Source: Clostridium frigoris
GTDB lineage: Bacteria > Bacillota > Clostridia > Clostridiales > Clostridiaceae
Reading direction: 5' to 3'
Assembly: GCF_018861865.1 (NCBI RefSeq)
Contig: NZ_JAHLDV010000006.1
Span: forward strand, 1 to 64,000
Length of the DNA stretch: 64,000 nt
Below are positions 8,322 through 18,990 of this stretch, in pieces. Below the pieces are notes generated by a model. It saw only the letters and a list, made by a program, of their open reading frames with translations. It was not told where the DNA came from and made no database searches. Positions within the stretch are counted from its first letter, which is position 1; every line of letters starts with the position of its first letter. The position numbers were made by a program, and so were the translations under genes.

Positions 8322-9134
8322 TCACTTTTTGGGTTCTACATAAATTACTGGATTTCCAGTAAAACTAACATCTACATAACCCTTTGCATTTTCATATTGA
8401 GGTTGAGTAATAATATTTATAGCTTTATTAAATTTGTTTTTTAGATCTTGCGTTGTTCCAAATTTAATATACATATTTCCATATAGTGCTTTAACATCTA
8501 AAACATTGCTTACATCTACCGTCATTATTTTACTCGATTTATTAGTTTTACTGTAATTTTCAATAATGCTCGCCATTGAGATTACAATATTTATTTTTCT
8601 ATCGCTCTTTGCTCCAATTAGACTTCCTACTTGGATTTTTTCATAATTAAATCCAATTAGATTTACTAAATTCATCCCTTCAATATCAGATCTCTTTTCA
8701 AGAAAAACACCTTTATTATCTATAATATAATAAGTATTATTTACTTTCCCATAAAACATAGCTTTTTTTTCATTTATTTCTATTGTAATCTTGCTAGGAA
8801 AAACTTTTTTAATAGTTACACTTAGAATATATGGGTTTTTCATGATTTGTTTTTTACTTTCACTAAAACTATCATATAAAATATTACTACCTAAATGTAT
8901 TTTAGCTATATCATTAATTTCAGTTTTAGATGCATTCACATTTCCTATTATATCAATCTTTTGAATATCAAAATAAGGCAATTTTATGCATAATGTAATC
9001 AATGTTGTCACCATAATTATGACTAATAAAATTAGCTTTTTTAATTTTTTTCGTTTTTTCCTTTTATGTAATAGCTTTTCTTTATTTTCTATAATGTAAT
9101 TCCCTTTTTCAAGATTATTACTTTTTTTTCTCAT
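8322..9134 (-). CDS. ftsQ: Cell division protein FtsQ/DivIB
   Basis: A 270-residue bitopic division protein. A basic cytoplasmic N-terminus (residues 1-34) is followed by a transmembrane helix (about 35-54), a POTRA domain starting at YFDIQKIDIIGN and a FtsQ-type beta domain. FtsQ/DivIB bridges FtsL/FtsB and the septal peptidoglycan synthase. The POTRA hallmark G-N-x3-S-K-x-E-I and the NPYILSVTIKKVFPSKI stretch are clear. A sigma-A-like promoter lies 32 bp upstream, so it starts a new transcription unit apart from ftsW. Confidence 0.9.
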   Translation of the reverse strand: MRKKSNNLEKGNYIIENKEKLLHKRKKRKKLKKLILLVIIMVTTLITLCIKLPYFDIQKIDIIGNVNASKTEINDIAKIHLGSNILYDSFSESKKQIMKNPYILSVTIKKVFPSKITIEINEKKAMFYGKVNNTYYIIDNKGVFLEKRSDIEGMNLVNLIGFNYEKIQVGSLIGAKSDRKINIVISMASIIENYSKTNKSSKIMTVDVSNVLDVKALYGNMYIKFGTTQDLKNKFNKAINIITQPQYENAKGYVDVSFTGNPVIYVEPKK

Positions 9135-9412
9135 TCACTTCCCCGCATTCCTTAACAAATTACAAATTTATACACCAAAATTTGTATATTGTAAAATAGA
9201 CTCTGATTTAATTTATACAATATTATTTAAAACTATTCTCCTATATATAATAACACTTAACTTAACTATTTTCATCTGAAATTTAACCTATTTTCAGTAT
9301 TTATAATATTAATTTTCTGTAACTATACCAGAACAAATAATAAACTAAATATACGATCCTCTAGACTTATTATTTATTTAAAAGGACTTCTATTGCATAT
9401 ACTTTTAAATAT
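9135..9412. other. Intergenic region between ftsQ and ftsW
   Basis: About 280 A+T-rich bases without a gene. It holds the ftsQ promoter (9167-9195, minus strand) near its left end and runs into the ftsW terminator hairpin at its right end. I see no other structure in the middle. Confidence 0.6.
9167..9195 (-). promoter_or_regulatory. Sigma-A-type promoter for ftsQ operon
   Basis: On the minus strand a TTTACA -35 hexamer (9190-9195) and a TATAAA -10 hexamer (9167-9172) are separated by 17 bp, with TG two bases upstream of the -10 (TGGTG). The ftsQ start codon follows 32 bp downstream. Confidence 0.6.
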
Positions 9413-9445
9413 AGAAAAGGCAATGCAATTACGCATGCCTTTTCT
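9413..9445 (-). terminator. Terminator overlapping the ftsW stop codon
   Basis: AGAAAAGGCA (9413-9422) pairs with TGCCTTTTCT (9436-9445). The right arm overlaps the ftsW TAG stop. In the minus direction the stem ends CCTTTTCT, giving a U-rich 3' arm. It ends the murE-murF-mraY-ftsW unit. Confidence 0.7.
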
Positions 9446-10550
9446 AACTTTTATTTGCAGTTTGCCTGGACAAATTCAGAAGCACTCCCATTGCAACCAT
9501 ATTAAAAAGCAGAGCTGATCCTCCATAACTTATAAATGGTAATGGCACACCAGTTACCGGCATTGACCCTGTAACTACAGCAATATTAATTACTGCCTGT
9601 ATTGCTATAACTGATGTAATTCCAATACCTAAAATGGTTCCATACATATCTTTAGAAGTAACTGCTGTTTTTATACCTCGCCATACAAAAATCACAAATA
9701 ATAGCATTATAAATGCACACCCAATTAGTCCTAGCTCTTCCCCGATTATTGCAAAGATGAAATCTGTATGCGGCTCTGGTATATAAAGACATTTCTGCCT
9801 TGACTGACCAATGCCCGCACCAGTAACTCCACCTGAGCCTAGTGCAAGAAGTGACTGAACTAGTTGATACCCCTTTCCTTGACTATCAGCAAAAGGATCT
9901 CTAAAATTCATAAGTCTAGCTAATCTATACGGTTCAAGAATAGTTAAAGCACCAACTGCTGCAACAAGTGAAGAACCTATTGCAAAAAGGTGTGAAATTT
10001 TTGCACCTACTGCAAATAATATAATAACAGTAACAATCATTATAACAGCCGCAATACTAAGGTTTGATCCAAGCAAAACTAGCCCTGCATAAAACCCAGA
10101 AACTAATAAATATGGGCATATACCCTTGAAAAATTCTTTTACTTTTTCTCCCTTTCTTTCTAAGCTCTTAGCCATAAACAAAACTACAGTATATTTTGCT
10201 ATTTCTGATGGCTGAATATTTGCAAATCCCAAAGGAATCCATCTTTTAGCTCCATTAACAGCTGGAAAAGCTAAAACTATAAGTAAAAGTGCCATAGTAA
10301 TTAACATAATTATTCCCGTATATTTTTTTATAATGTGATAATCAATTTTAATAGCTACAACCATGAAAATGCTTCCAACAACTGCCCACATAAGTTGCTT
10401 TTTCAAAAAATACTCTGGATCATTAAATTTAAAAGCCGCATAATATGAACTTGCACTATAAACCATTACTACTCCAATAGCCACAAGAATCATTATTGTT
10501 GCAAATAATATAAAATCTATTTGTCCCATTTTAGAATCATTTTTTTTCAT
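9444..10550 (-). CDS. ftsW: FtsW/SpoVE-family lipid II glycosyltransferase (SEDS)
   Basis: A 368-residue SEDS polymerase with about ten transmembrane segments. It polymerises lipid II with a partner class B PBP at septa or during spore cortex formation. Family signatures are ANIQPSEIAKY, DFIFAIIGEELGLIG, the P-T-DFIF loop, and GVPLPFISYGGSAL near the C-terminus. Position after mraY and near spoVD fits either FtsW or the sporulation paralogue SpoVE, and sequence alone does not separate them. An AGGAGG site precedes the ATG, 20 bp after mraY. Confidence 0.92.
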   Translation of the reverse strand: MKKNDSKMGQIDFILFATIMILVAIGVVMVYSASSYYAAFKFNDPEYFLKKQLMWAVVGSIFMVVAIKIDYHIIKKYTGIIMLITMALLLIVLAFPAVNGAKRWIPLGFANIQPSEIAKYTVVLFMAKSLERKGEKVKEFFKGICPYLLVSGFYAGLVLLGSNLSIAAVIMIVTVIILFAVGAKISHLFAIGSSLVAAVGALTILEPYRLARLMNFRDPFADSQGKGYQLVQSLLALGSGGVTGAGIGQSRQKCLYIPEPHTDFIFAIIGEELGLIGCAFIMLLFVIFVWRGIKTAVTSKDMYGTILGIGITSVIAIQAVINIAVVTGSMPVTGVPLPFISYGGSALLFNMVAMGVLLNLSRQTANKS

Positions 10551-10570
10551 ATTATATCCTCCTTATATTA

Positions 10571-11524
10571 CTAATAAGAAAATGATAGAAATCCAATTAA
10601 ACAGAAAACTACTGTTACAACGGAGAATACTGCAACAACTTTAGTTTCATGCCATCCACTTAATTCAAAATGATGATGAATAGGCGACATTTTAAATACT
10701 CTCTTACCCGTAGCCTTAAATACCGAAACTTGAATAATAACTGAGAGTGTCTCTATAACATATATTCCACCTACAATTACAACAAGAAACGGTGATTTTA
10801 GTATCATACCAACAGCTGCTACTGCTCCACCAAGTGCTAAAGACCCCATATCTCCCATAAAAATTTGTGCTTTATAAGAATTGTATTTTAAAAATCCTAA
10901 TAGTGCACCTGCAAGTGCTGCACAAAATATCGCAAGAGACGGATGAAACAGCATATTGCTAACTAATGCAAAAAATGTCATAACTACTATTGTAACTGAA
11001 GTTGCGAGTCCATCTAGCCCATCAGTTAAATTTACTGCATTTGTAGTTGCTGAAAAATAAACAATAATAAAAGGCACATACCACAAGCCTAATTTAACAC
11101 TTATACTAGTAAATGGTATCGTTATGTCTGTTCCTAACCTAATTGAAGAATAATATCCAATTACTCCTGCAACTATTACTATAAGTAACATCTTTTGTTT
11201 AGATTTAAGTCCTTCATTTTCTTTATGTGTTATCTTTAGAAAATCATCAATAAGTCCTATCATTCCAAAAGCTATAAAACAATATAATGCAATCATGGCT
11301 TCATCATTTGTATGTCTAACAATTAATAACATTGTAATTATAGTTGAAATCATAAATATTATGCCACCCATAGTAGGTGTCCCTGCTTTTTTAAGATGAC
11401 TTTTAGGTCCTTCTGACCTTATATTCTGACCAAATTTAAGCTTATGTAGGAGTGGAATAATCAAGGGTCCTTGTATGATTGACAATAAAAATGCAATTAT
11501 TACAGAATAAATAATTAAACTCAT
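10571..11524 (-). CDS. mraY: Phospho-N-acetylmuramoyl-pentapeptide transferase
   Basis: A 317-residue polytopic enzyme that transfers phospho-MurNAc-pentapeptide from UDP to undecaprenyl phosphate, making lipid I. Motifs seen in order are [10 protein letters not shown], the DDFLK Mg-binding pair, [25 protein letters not shown] and MSPIHHHFE. Ten transmembrane helices are predictable. Length is normal. Its ATG overlaps the murF stop (ATGA), so the two are coupled. Confidence 0.97.
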   Translation of the reverse strand: MSLIIYSVIIAFLLSIIQGPLIIPLLHKLKFGQNIRSEGPKSHLKKAGTPTMGGIIFMISTIITMLLIVRHTNDEAMIALYCFIAFGMIGLIDDFLKITHKENEGLKSKQKMLLIVIVAGVIGYYSSIRLGTDITIPFTSISVKLGLWYVPFIIVYFSATTNAVNLTDGLDGLATSVTIVVMTFFALVSNMLFHPSLAIFCAALAGALLGFLKYNSYKAQIFMGDMGSLALGGAVAAVGMILKSPFLVVIVGGIYVIETLSVIIQVSVFKATGKRVFKMSPIHHHFELSGWHETKVVAVFSVVTVVFCLIGFLSFSY

Positions 11525-12915
11525 TTCTTTATCACCTCTTTGTCATTAATATTTTCGAGTTCCTTCACTACGCCCTCAAACTTCATATATCTTGAAGCTT
11601 TAACCAAAACAACATCATCTTTCTTTAAACTTTTTTCTAAAAATGAAACTGCTTCGTTATAGGTTTCAAAACTTCTACATTTATCTATATCATTAAATCC
11701 TTCTTTATATGCATCATTAAATTCACCAATGGTAATTAGTAAATCAATTCTTTTACTTTTTGCATATTCTCCAACTTGTTTATGTCCATCATATGCACTA
11801 TCTCCTAATTCTTTCATAGTGCCAAAGACTGCAATTTTTGCTTTACCATGAGTATCACAAAGCACATCAATTGCAGCTATCATTGAATCTGGACTAGCAT
11901 TATAACAATCATTAATTATAGTAAACTTTTTTCCTTTTGTTATATTTAAACGCATTGATGTGACTTCAAGTTTTTTAAACCCTAACGCAATTTCTTTGTA
12001 ACTCATATCCATTACTCTCCCGCAAGCTACTGCTAGCATTGAATTGAGTATATTATGACGTCCTGGTATGTTTACCTCCATACCAGTTTCTATTAAATTG
12101 CCGTTATCCATTATGTTAAATGTTATTTTATTTTCAAGGACCTTTAAATTGCATGCTGTATAATCAGCCAATGAATCAATCCCCGTTTTTACAAGTTCAT
12201 ATTTTGATGTAATATCTTGTAATAAATCATTATCTGAATTTACAATTAGAACACCATCACCGCTGAAAAAGTCTGTTATTTCCATTTTAGCTTTTAAAAT
12301 ATTTTCTCTAGTTTTAAGATTTTCAATATGAGACATCCCAATATTAGTAATAATGGCAATGTCAGGGTTTGCAACTTCACATAAGTTATGAATTTCATTA
12401 AAGTGGCTCATGCCCATTTCAAGTACAGCAACATCATAACTTTTATCCAACTTAAATATCATCATAGGCAATCCTATTTCGTTATTAAAATTACCTAGTG
12501 TTTTAAACACTTTGAACTTAGCACTAAGCACTGCCGCGATCAAATCTTTTGTAGATGTCTTTCCTGTAGAACCTGTAATTCCTATTACCTTTATATTTAG
12601 CTTATTTATGTAAAATTTAGCGAGCATGAGAAGTGCTTTTTTAGTATCTGCTACCTTAATAACAGTTGTTTTCTTATTAAACTCAGTTTTTTCAAACTTC
12701 ATCTCATCAATTATACAAATTGAAGCGCCTTTTTTACTAGCCTCAGCTGCATAATCATTAGCATTAAAATTTTCACCTTTTATTGCTATAAAAATATCTC
12801 TTTCTTTAATAATTCTTGTATCTATACATACATTATTATGCTTAGTCTCTTCACCTTGCAAGACTAATTCCCCATGAATCGCCTCTAATATCTCATTTGT
12901 AGTAATATACTCCAT
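11521..12915 (-). CDS. murF: UDP-MurNAc-tripeptide-D-Ala-D-Ala ligase
   Basis: A 464-residue Mur ligase that adds D-Ala-D-Ala to UDP-MurNAc-tripeptide. The three Mur domains are visible: an N-terminal substrate domain (1-100), the ATPase domain with [13 protein letters not shown] (about 115-127), NFNNEIGLP and [10 protein letters not shown], and the C-terminal domain with [10 protein letters not shown]. These motifs are MurF-specific. It starts directly after murE and overlaps mraY by four bases. Confidence 0.97.
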   Translation of the reverse strand: MEYITTNEILEAIHGELVLQGEETKHNNVCIDTRIIKERDIFIAIKGENFNANDYAAEASKKGASICIIDEMKFEKTEFNKKTTVIKVADTKKALLMLAKFYINKLNIKVIGITGSTGKTSTKDLIAAVLSAKFKVFKTLGNFNNEIGLPMMIFKLDKSYDVAVLEMGMSHFNEIHNLCEVANPDIAIITNIGMSHIENLKTRENILKAKMEITDFFSGDGVLIVNSDNDLLQDITSKYELVKTGIDSLADYTACNLKVLENKITFNIMDNGNLIETGMEVNIPGRHNILNSMLAVACGRVMDMSYKEIALGFKKLEVTSMRLNITKGKKFTIINDCYNASPDSMIAAIDVLCDTHGKAKIAVFGTMKELGDSAYDGHKQVGEYAKSKRIDLLITIGEFNDAYKEGFNDIDKCRSFETYNEAVSFLEKSLKKDDVVLVKASRYMKFEGVVKELENINDKEVIKK

Positions 12916-14358
12916 TTATAATTTCTCCTTAAGTATCTCTGAAATGACTTCTCTCTCGTCAAAATGTATTGTTTTATCTTTAAGTATTTGATAATCTTCA
13001 TGACCTTTTCCTGCAATAACAATTATATCCCCAGTTTTTGCACTCTCTATTGCTCGTTTTATAGCTTCGCGTCTATTCTCTATTATTTCAAAGTTATTCT
13101 TTTCAATGCCGAGAACTACATCCTTTATTATTTCCAAGGGGTCTTCGGTTCTTGGATTGTCAGAAGTTATAAATGAGAAATCACTTAAGTTTGTTCCTAT
13201 TCTACCCATTATAGGTCTTTTGGTTTTATCACGATCTCCACCACAACCGTAAACAGATATAAGTTTACCTTTTGTGAATTCCCTTACAGTTTCCAAAATA
13301 TTTTCTAAACCATCAGGTGTATGTGCATAATCTAAAATTATTTCAAAACCCAAATTATGATTATTCTCAACTAGTTCACAGCGTCCAGGTACTTGCACCT
13401 TTTTTAGTGCCTCTCGAATTACAGAAATCTCTACTCCTTGATTTAAGCAAACTGCTATACACCCAAGAGCATTATATACATTATAATTTCCTGGTATATT
13501 TAATTCTATATCAAAAGAACTTTCTTTATACTTCAAAGTGAATTTGCTCCCCCTGGAGTGCATTTTTATGTCACTAGCCATAATATCTGCCTTATGGTTT
13601 AATGCAAAACTTAACTTACTATTTTTTATTGAATTATAGGCTTTTTCACCATACTCGTCGTCAATATTAATTACTGATATTTTACTTAACTTAAATAATT
13701 TTAATTTAGCATTGAAATAATTTTCAAAGGTTTTATGAAAATCCAAATGATCTTGAGTTAAATTTGTGAAAATACTTTCACAAAACTCTATACCATATAC
13801 CCTATCTAAACTTAAAGAATGCGACGACACCTCCATTACACAATAATCCACATTAGAATCTACCATTTCTTTAAAAAGCTCATGTAGTTCTAGTGACTCT
13901 GGAGTAGTTCTCTCCGTATGGATCTTCTTTTTTCCTACAAAATTTGCTATAGTACCTATTAGTCCAACCTTATATCCTTTTTGCTCCAAAATTGCTTTAA
14001 TCATAAATGCACTGGTTGTTTTTCCGTTAGTTCCTGTAACCCCTATCATTTTCATGCTACGGCTTGGATTCCCATAATAATTTGATGAACTTATGGCCAA
14101 TGCCTTTCTCGAATCCTGAGCTTTAATCACAACTACGTCTACATTTTCTATTTCTTTATGACATACAACAGCTACAGCACCATTATTAATAGCACTTTGT
14201 ATATATTTATGTCCATCCATCTGGTATCCTTCTATAGCGAAAAATACATCTCCCTTTTTAACCTTTCTTGAGTCATATTGAATTTCTTTTATATCTATAT
14301 CAATATCACCCTTTATTAAATCGAAATTAATATTCTCCATGATTTTTCTTAACTTCAT
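12916..14358 (-). CDS. murE: UDP-MurNAc-tripeptide synthetase, meso-DAP type
   Basis: A 480-residue Mur ligase that adds the third amino acid to UDP-MurNAc-L-Ala-D-Glu. The ATP loop is [14 protein letters not shown], followed by TTPESLELH. The substrate-determining motif is DNPRTEDP, which marks the meso-diaminopimelate-adding branch rather than the lysine one. GKGHEDYQ near the C-terminus is intact. It leads murE-murF-mraY-ftsW; a weak terminator hairpin separates it from spoVD, so it may have its own promoter within 14359-14450, which I could not place confidently. Confidence 0.96.
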   Translation of the reverse strand: MKLRKIMENINFDLIKGDIDIDIKEIQYDSRKVKKGDVFFAIEGYQMDGHKYIQSAINNGAVAVVCHKEIENVDVVVIKAQDSRKALAISSSNYYGNPSRSMKMIGVTGTNGKTTSAFMIKAILEQKGYKVGLIGTIANFVGKKKIHTERTTPESLELHELFKEMVDSNVDYCVMEVSSHSLSLDRVYGIEFCESIFTNLTQDHLDFHKTFENYFNAKLKLFKLSKISVINIDDEYGEKAYNSIKNSKLSFALNHKADIMASDIKMHSRGSKFTLKYKESSFDIELNIPGNYNVYNALGCIAVCLNQGVEISVIREALKKVQVPGRCELVENNHNLGFEIILDYAHTPDGLENILETVREFTKGKLISVYGCGGDRDKTKRPIMGRIGTNLSDFSFITSDNPRTEDPLEIIKDVVLGIEKNNFEIIENRREAIKRAIESAKTGDIIVIAGKGHEDYQILKDKTIHFDEREVISEILKEKL

Positions 14359-14452
14359 ACAATCGCTCCCTTAAGTCATAACATAATGCTACTAAGCAAA
14401 ATATATTATTCTTTTTATTACTAATCCCTTTTACAAATAGTATACAAATAAA

Positions 14453-14472
14453 GTGATTTCGTAAAAAATCAC
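14453..14472 (-). terminator. Weak terminator after spoVD
   Basis: GTGATTT (14453-14459) pairs with AAATCAC (14466-14472) around a 6-nt loop. On the minus strand it is followed by TTTATTTG. It lies about 140 bp past the spoVD stop and before murE. Confidence 0.45.
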
Positions 14473-14494
14473 ACTACCTTCTAACATGGCAAAT

Positions 14495-14534
14495 CCGACA
14501 GTTCAGAAATGCTGAGTCCTGCCGGGTTTTATTT
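14495..14534 (+). terminator. Plus-oriented terminator-like hairpin between spoVD and murE
   Basis: CCGACAG (14495-14501) pairs with CTGCCGG (14519-14525), with an inner TTCAG/CTGAG stem. In the plus direction it is followed by GTTTTATTTTT, a good U-run; in the minus direction only ATTTGCC follows. Both neighbouring genes are on the minus strand, so its direction is unexpected. Confidence 0.5.
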
Positions 14535-14613
14535 TTCACATGCTTAATTTATGATTATACACTATATTTAATAACATTTCACAGGGATAGTCATCTATTA
14601 CTAAAAACAAAAG

Positions 14614-16809
14614 CTAATCAGCAATAATATCTAGATCCGCAGTAATTGTAGTTCCTCTTTTCACAACTTTGCCCTCGTAGCTTTGTTCTGTTACTATTCC
14701 ACTTCCAGTAAATCTAATATTTATACCAAGACTACTTAGTAGTTTCCTAGCACTTTCTGAACTACTCCCTATAATACTTGGTACCATAACCATATTACTA
14801 TCATCTTTAACAATACCCGTATGCAGAATAATTTCAGTTCCTTCTTTAACTGTATAACCAGGTTTTGGAGTCATATCAGTAACAGTGCCTGCATCTGAGC
14901 TCAATTTTATCTTTAAATTGTTATCTTTTAATACTTTTTCTGCATCTGCTGTTTTAAGACCCCTCACCTCAGGTACAATAATATCTTTTAATAAGCTTTT
15001 ACCAATTTCTTCACTTGTAGCATCAGATTTTAATGATAAATAATTAAAAATATCATTAAACACTTGTTTTCCAACAACAGTCGCAATCTGACCACCATAG
15101 TAATTAGATGGATCTGGTTCATCTATATTAATTAATATAGTTATTTGAGGATCATTCGCTGGAGCCATTCCTGCAAATGAAGAAACATATTTTTGTGATG
15201 CATATCCTGGACCTGTCTCACTAATTTTTTGTGCAGTTCCTGTTTTACCAGCAATATGGTATCCTGCGATAAATGCCTTCTTACCACCACCACTTTCTAC
15301 AACTTGTTCAAGGTAACCCCTAAGCTGCTTTGCAACTGCAGGATCAATTATCTTTCTCTCATTGTAATTTGAATATGCCTCTAGAACCTTTTTAGTATTT
15401 GTATCACCATAATCAACTATCTCTTTCATAATATGAGGAGTTATAAGATTCCCGCCATTTGCAATAGCATTAAAACCTGTTAAATATTGTATACAAGATA
15501 TAGCATTACTTTGACCAAATGATGTTGTTGCTACATCTTGAGCAGTCATCGCTTTAGTCTTTCTAATTATCCCTGAAGCTTCGCCATTTACATCAATACC
15601 AGTTTTTTTACCAAACCCAAACAAATAAATATATTTATTCAATTTTTCCGGCCCTAGTCTACGACCTAGCTCCATAAATCCAACATTACATGAGTTCTTT
15701 AATATATCTACAAAGTTTTCAGCTCCATGTCCTGTAGTTTTCCAACACTTAATTCTTCTCCCAGCAACTACAGTGCTTCCTGAACAGAAAAATTTATCGT
15801 CTTCCTTAACTAATTTTTCCTCCATTGCAGCCGTGGCTGTAAATACTTTAAAAATAGACCCAGGTTCAAAAATATCACTTACCGCCCTATTTCTCCATAC
15901 TTTTTGGTTTTCGTCGTAAGTTTTGCTAAGATCCCAAGGATCATTAGGGTTATAATCTGGTTTATTAACCATTCCTAATATTTCTCCGTTTTTGGGATTC
16001 ATTGCAATTATACTAACTGCTTTTGCTTTATTATCAATCATAGCTTGTGATGCAGCTTTTTCACAAAAATACTGAATCATCTCATCAATAGTAAGCACTA
16101 CATCTTTACCATTTATTGGTTTTGTATAATCAGATATTGTATAAGGCAATTCTTCACTTTTTCTATCAGTTTCCGAAATTTTTATTCCGGGTACACCTGA
16201 TAAAAATTTATTGTAATAAAGCTCAACACCTGTTAATCCATTACCATCAGAATTGGTATGTCCTAAAACACTTGCTAAAAAATTATTATTGGGATAAAAT
16301 CTTTTTGTGTCACCTGTAATAACAATTCCACGAAGATTATGTTTTTTCGAATAATCACTTATTTTATCAGCTGTAACCTTTTCTATTCTTCTCTTTAAAA
16401 TAGCTGACCCAATAGCTTTGCCTTTTGAATTTGTCTTAGTCAAAGTTGATAAAACGTCACTAGATTCCATTCCAAGTATTTTAGCTAAATCTGGCGCAAT
16501 AATTTTCATGCTTAAGCTATTTTTCTTCGTAGTTGCTCTTAATGCATTAAGATCTAAGTCTACTCTAAAAACATTTGCACTTATAGCTAATTCTTTTCCA
16601 TTTCTATCTAGAATCCGTCCCCTCTTTGGTGAAATTCGAACATCACTTGTCCACTGTAGAATTGCTTTTTCTTTGTAATCAGATCCTTTAACTATCATTA
16701 CGTAGCTTAACCTACTAACTAATAGAAAAAACAAAATAAAAAGTATAAAAAACACAATCAACATTCTGCGTTTAACTACTACTTTGTCTCTATACTGTCC
16801 CCTTGCCAA
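14614..16809 (-). CDS. spoVD: PASTA-domain class B penicillin-binding protein (SpoVD/FtsI type)
   Basis: A transpeptidase with one N-terminal transmembrane helix, a PBP dimerisation domain and a penicillin-binding domain. The active-site S-I-F-K serine is near residue 318, S-C-N near 373, and KTGT near 530. Two C-terminal PASTA repeats span about residues 610-731. It crosslinks peptidoglycan together with a SEDS partner. Two PASTA domains and clostridial context favour SpoVD, though in clostridia such proteins may also serve vegetative division. The TTG start at 16809 sits 7 nt after GGGGGG; an ATG at 16830 lacks a site. Confidence 0.93.
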   Translation of the reverse strand: MARGQYRDKVVVKRRMLIVFFILFILFFLLVSRLSYVMIVKGSDYKEKAILQWTSDVRISPKRGRILDRNGKELAISANVFRVDLDLNALRATTKKNSLSMKIIAPDLAKILGMESSDVLSTLTKTNSKGKAIGSAILKRRIEKVTADKISDYSKKHNLRGIVITGDTKRFYPNNNFLASVLGHTNSDGNGLTGVELYYNKFLSGVPGIKISETDRKSEELPYTISDYTKPINGKDVVLTIDEMIQYFCEKAASQAMIDNKAKAVSIIAMNPKNGEILGMVNKPDYNPNDPWDLSKTYDENQKVWRNRAVSDIFEPGSIFKVFTATAAMEEKLVKEDDKFFCSGSTVVAGRRIKCWKTTGHGAENFVDILKNSCNVGFMELGRRLGPEKLNKYIYLFGFGKKTGIDVNGEASGIIRKTKAMTAQDVATTSFGQSNAISCIQYLTGFNAIANGGNLITPHIMKEIVDYGDTNTKKVLEAYSNYNERKIIDPAVAKQLRGYLEQVVESGGGKKAFIAGYHIAGKTGTAQKISETGPGYASQKYVSSFAGMAPANDPQITILINIDEPDPSNYYGGQIATVVGKQVFNDIFNYLSLKSDATSEEIGKSLLKDIIVPEVRGLKTADAEKVLKDNNLKIKLSSDAGTVTDMTPKPGYTVKEGTEIILHTGIVKDDSNMVMVPSIIGSSSESARKLLSSLGINIRFTGSGIVTEQSYEGKVVKRGTTITADLDIIAD

Positions 16810-16850
16810 CTCATTTCCCCCCTGATACATTGCTGGGTATTAATTATTAT

Positions 16851-17336
16851 CTAAAACATAACATTTTTTATTTTATTTACTACGGTATTACTTATTCTAA
16901 TTTTCGTATTATCATTTGTCTCTAAATTGTTTTTGCTCAAATTAAAATATTGTATGTCACTAACTTTAGGTTTAACCATATGAAGTTTTGTAGTAGCCGT
17001 TTTCTCAATATAGCTTATATTTCTAAACTTTATTAGGTCTACCGCGTATGCATCATTTTCTTTACTTATTGTGTCTATCTCAGTTTTAGCTTTAGAACTC
17101 GCTTGTTGATAAGAATAGATCATACAATACCTTGCAATAATAATCATTCCAATAACAAAACCTATAAAAATATTTTTAAGAACTCTTTTTTTATTTTTAA
17201 TATCATTTTGTCTTTTACTTTGATTAACCTGCTTTCGTGACTTCTCTAAATCTTCATATCTTCTCTTTTTAATTGGTTCTTGTGGTGCTAAAACTGTATT
17301 TCCATACACTTCGAACTCTTTTTTTGCTACTATCAC
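16851..17336 (-). CDS. ftsL: FtsL-like cell division protein
   Basis: A small bitopic protein. Its basic cytoplasmic region is followed by one transmembrane helix (IFIGFVIGMIIIARYCMIY, about residues 58-77) and a short coiled coil with AKTEIDTISKENDAYAVDLIKFR. Topology, length and position between rsmH and spoVD identify the FtsL/DivIC class rather than strong sequence identity. FtsL tethers FtsQ and the septal synthase. Three GTG codons are possible starts (17354, 17345, 17336); I prefer 17336 because GGGGTGA lies upstream at workable spacing. Confidence 0.75.
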   Translation of the reverse strand: MIVAKKEFEVYGNTVLAPQEPIKKRRYEDLEKSRKQVNQSKRQNDIKNKKRVLKNIFIGFVIGMIIIARYCMIYSYQQASSKAKTEIDTISKENDAYAVDLIKFRNISYIEKTATTKLHMVKPKVSDIQYFNLSKNNLETNDNTKIRISNTVVNKIKNVMF

Positions 17337-17363
17337 TTTATTCACCCCATCCACAATTTAGAA

Positions 17364-18296
17364 CTAAATTTTTTCTGCTACTCTTAGTTTTGCACTTTTA
17401 CTTCTACTGTTTACCTCCAGCTCTTCCTCTGTTGCCCTTATAGGTTTTCTACTGATAAGTTTTACAATTGGTGTTTTACCACACACACACATAGGTAACT
17501 CTTTTGGACATTTACATGGATCCTCTAAATTTTTAAATTTAACTTTAACAATTCTATCCTCAAGTGACTGGAATGTAATAATTGCCATTCTCCCACCACT
17601 ATTTAGTTTCTCTATACCATCTTCTATTGCTCTATCAAGTATTTTTAGTTCTCCGTTTACTTCAATTCTTATGCCTTGAAAAGTTCTTTTAGCAGGGTGA
17701 CCTCCATCTCTCTTATACTTTGCAGGGATAGCTGCATCTATAACATTAACTAGCTCAAGTGTTGTTTCAATTGGTTTGTCTTTTCTTCTATCCACTATGA
17801 AATTAGCAATTCTTTTAGAAAACTTTTCTTCACCATAATTTCTTAAAACATCTGCTATTTGCTCTTCTTCGTAATTGTTTACAACATCAAACGCTGTTAT
17901 TCCGCGACTTCTATCCATTCTCATATCAAGTTTTGCATCCCTCATATAACTAAATCCACGTTCTGTATTATCTAATTGATATGACGAAACCCCTAAATCC
18001 ATAAAAATACCATCTACTTTTTCAATTTCTAAACTGGCTAGTATTGCTTTTATATTGTAAAAATTATCATGTACATAAGTAACATTGTTAAATTCCTTGA
18101 TCTTTTCCTTTGCAGCCTTTAGTGCATCCTCGTCTTGATCAATTCCAATAAGCCTTCCTTTAGAAGATAATCTTTTTAAAATTTCAAGTGAGTGACCTGC
18201 ACCTCCGAGTGTACAATCCACATAAATTCCATCTTCCTTTATATCAAGTGCCTCAATACACTCATTTAATAAAACTGATATATGTTTAAACTCCAT
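17364..18296 (-). CDS. rsmH: 16S rRNA m4C1402 methyltransferase
   Basis: A 310-residue RsmH (MraW), which methylates N4 of C1402 in the P-site region of 16S rRNA using S-adenosylmethionine. The SAM-binding motif is [11 protein letters not shown] (about 27-37). [10 protein letters not shown] and the invariant [11 protein letters not shown] segment are intact. The cysteine-rich [17 protein letters not shown] insertion is common in the family. It follows mraZ by 11 bp as in most bacteria. Confidence 0.97.
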   Translation of the reverse strand: MEFKHISVLLNECIEALDIKEDGIYVDCTLGGAGHSLEILKRLSSKGRLIGIDQDEDALKAAKEKIKEFNNVTYVHDNFYNIKAILASLEIEKVDGIFMDLGVSSYQLDNTERGFSYMRDAKLDMRMDRSRGITAFDVVNNYEEEQIADVLRNYGEEKFSKRIANFIVDRRKDKPIETTLELVNVIDAAIPAKYKRDGGHPAKRTFQGIRIEVNGELKILDRAIEDGIEKLNSGGRMAIITFQSLEDRIVKVKFKNLEDPCKCPKELPMCVCGKTPIVKLISRKPIRATEEELEVNSRSKSAKLRVAEKI

Positions 18297-18307
18297 TTTA
18301 ATCTCCT

Positions 18308-18736
18308 TTATAATCCTAATTCATTCATTTTTTCTGCAATCTCATCAAAATCCATGTCTGACTCATTATATTTATCCCATTTGTCTTTAGCCCATATTTC
18401 TATTCTAGTTGATACACCTATACTTACTATTTCCTTCTTAATTGAAGCATATTCACATAAATTTTGTGGTATTAAGGCCCTTCCTTGCTTATCGCTTGTT
18501 ATCTCATTTGCACCCGAGAAAAAAAACCGCACAAATGCTCTGGCATCCTTACTCGTTAATGGAAGTTTTTTTAGTTTTTCCTCCATTATTTTCCATTCAT
18601 CCATTGTATATATGTACAAGCACCCATCAAGGCCCTTAGTCAATATAAATTCGTTTCCTAGTCCCTCGCGAAATTTTGTGGGAATAATCATTCTGTTTTT
18701 ACTATCAATGGCATGTTGATATTCACCAATAAACAT
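18308..18736 (-). CDS. mraZ: Transcriptional regulator MraZ
   Basis: A 142-residue MraZ with two SpoVT/AbrB-like swapped-hairpin domains. [15 protein letters not shown] and the D-x-K-G-R motifs ([11 protein letters not shown] and [11 protein letters not shown]) mark the two halves. MraZ forms a ring and represses or tunes the dcw operon by binding tandem boxes upstream of itself. Such boxes are present here at 18745-18798, the last one overlapping this gene's own ribosome binding site. First gene of the dcw cluster. Confidence 0.97.
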   Translation of the reverse strand: MFIGEYQHAIDSKNRMIIPTKFREGLGNEFILTKGLDGCLYIYTMDEWKIMEEKLKKLPLTSKDARAFVRFFFSGANEITSDKQGRALIPQNLCEYASIKKEIVSIGVSTRIEIWAKDKWDKYNESDMDFDEIAEKMNELGL

Positions 18737-18744
18737 AATATTAC

Positions 18745-18798
18745 CCCACTTTATATTATTACTCCACTTTGAACCACTTTAAACCATTTTAAACCACT
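18745..18798 (-). promoter_or_regulatory. Tandem MraZ-binding box array
   Basis: On the minus strand TAGTGG, AATGG, AAAGTGG and AAAGTGG repeat with a 10-bp period (GTGGTTTAAA, ATGGTTTAAA, GTGGTTCAAA, GTGG). A further AAAGTGGGG lies 27 bp later, directly serving as the Shine-Dalgarno region of mraZ. MraZ of other bacteria binds such tandem GTGG/TGGG-type repeats. A possible -10 (TATAGAAT) lies just upstream. Confidence 0.75.
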
Positions 18799-18990
18799 AT
18801 TAAGTAATATTCTATAGAAAAACGAAAATTCCTTTTTATTTTACGTCATATTTAAAATTTTAAATGAAATTTTAAATATAATTAAATCATTTCATTTTTT
18901 TATTGAATATATTAACTAAATTTACATCAATGCCCTAAACTTTATTTAGCTAAGCAATTGGCTAAATTTACTTCCTTAAAATTCATTAGC

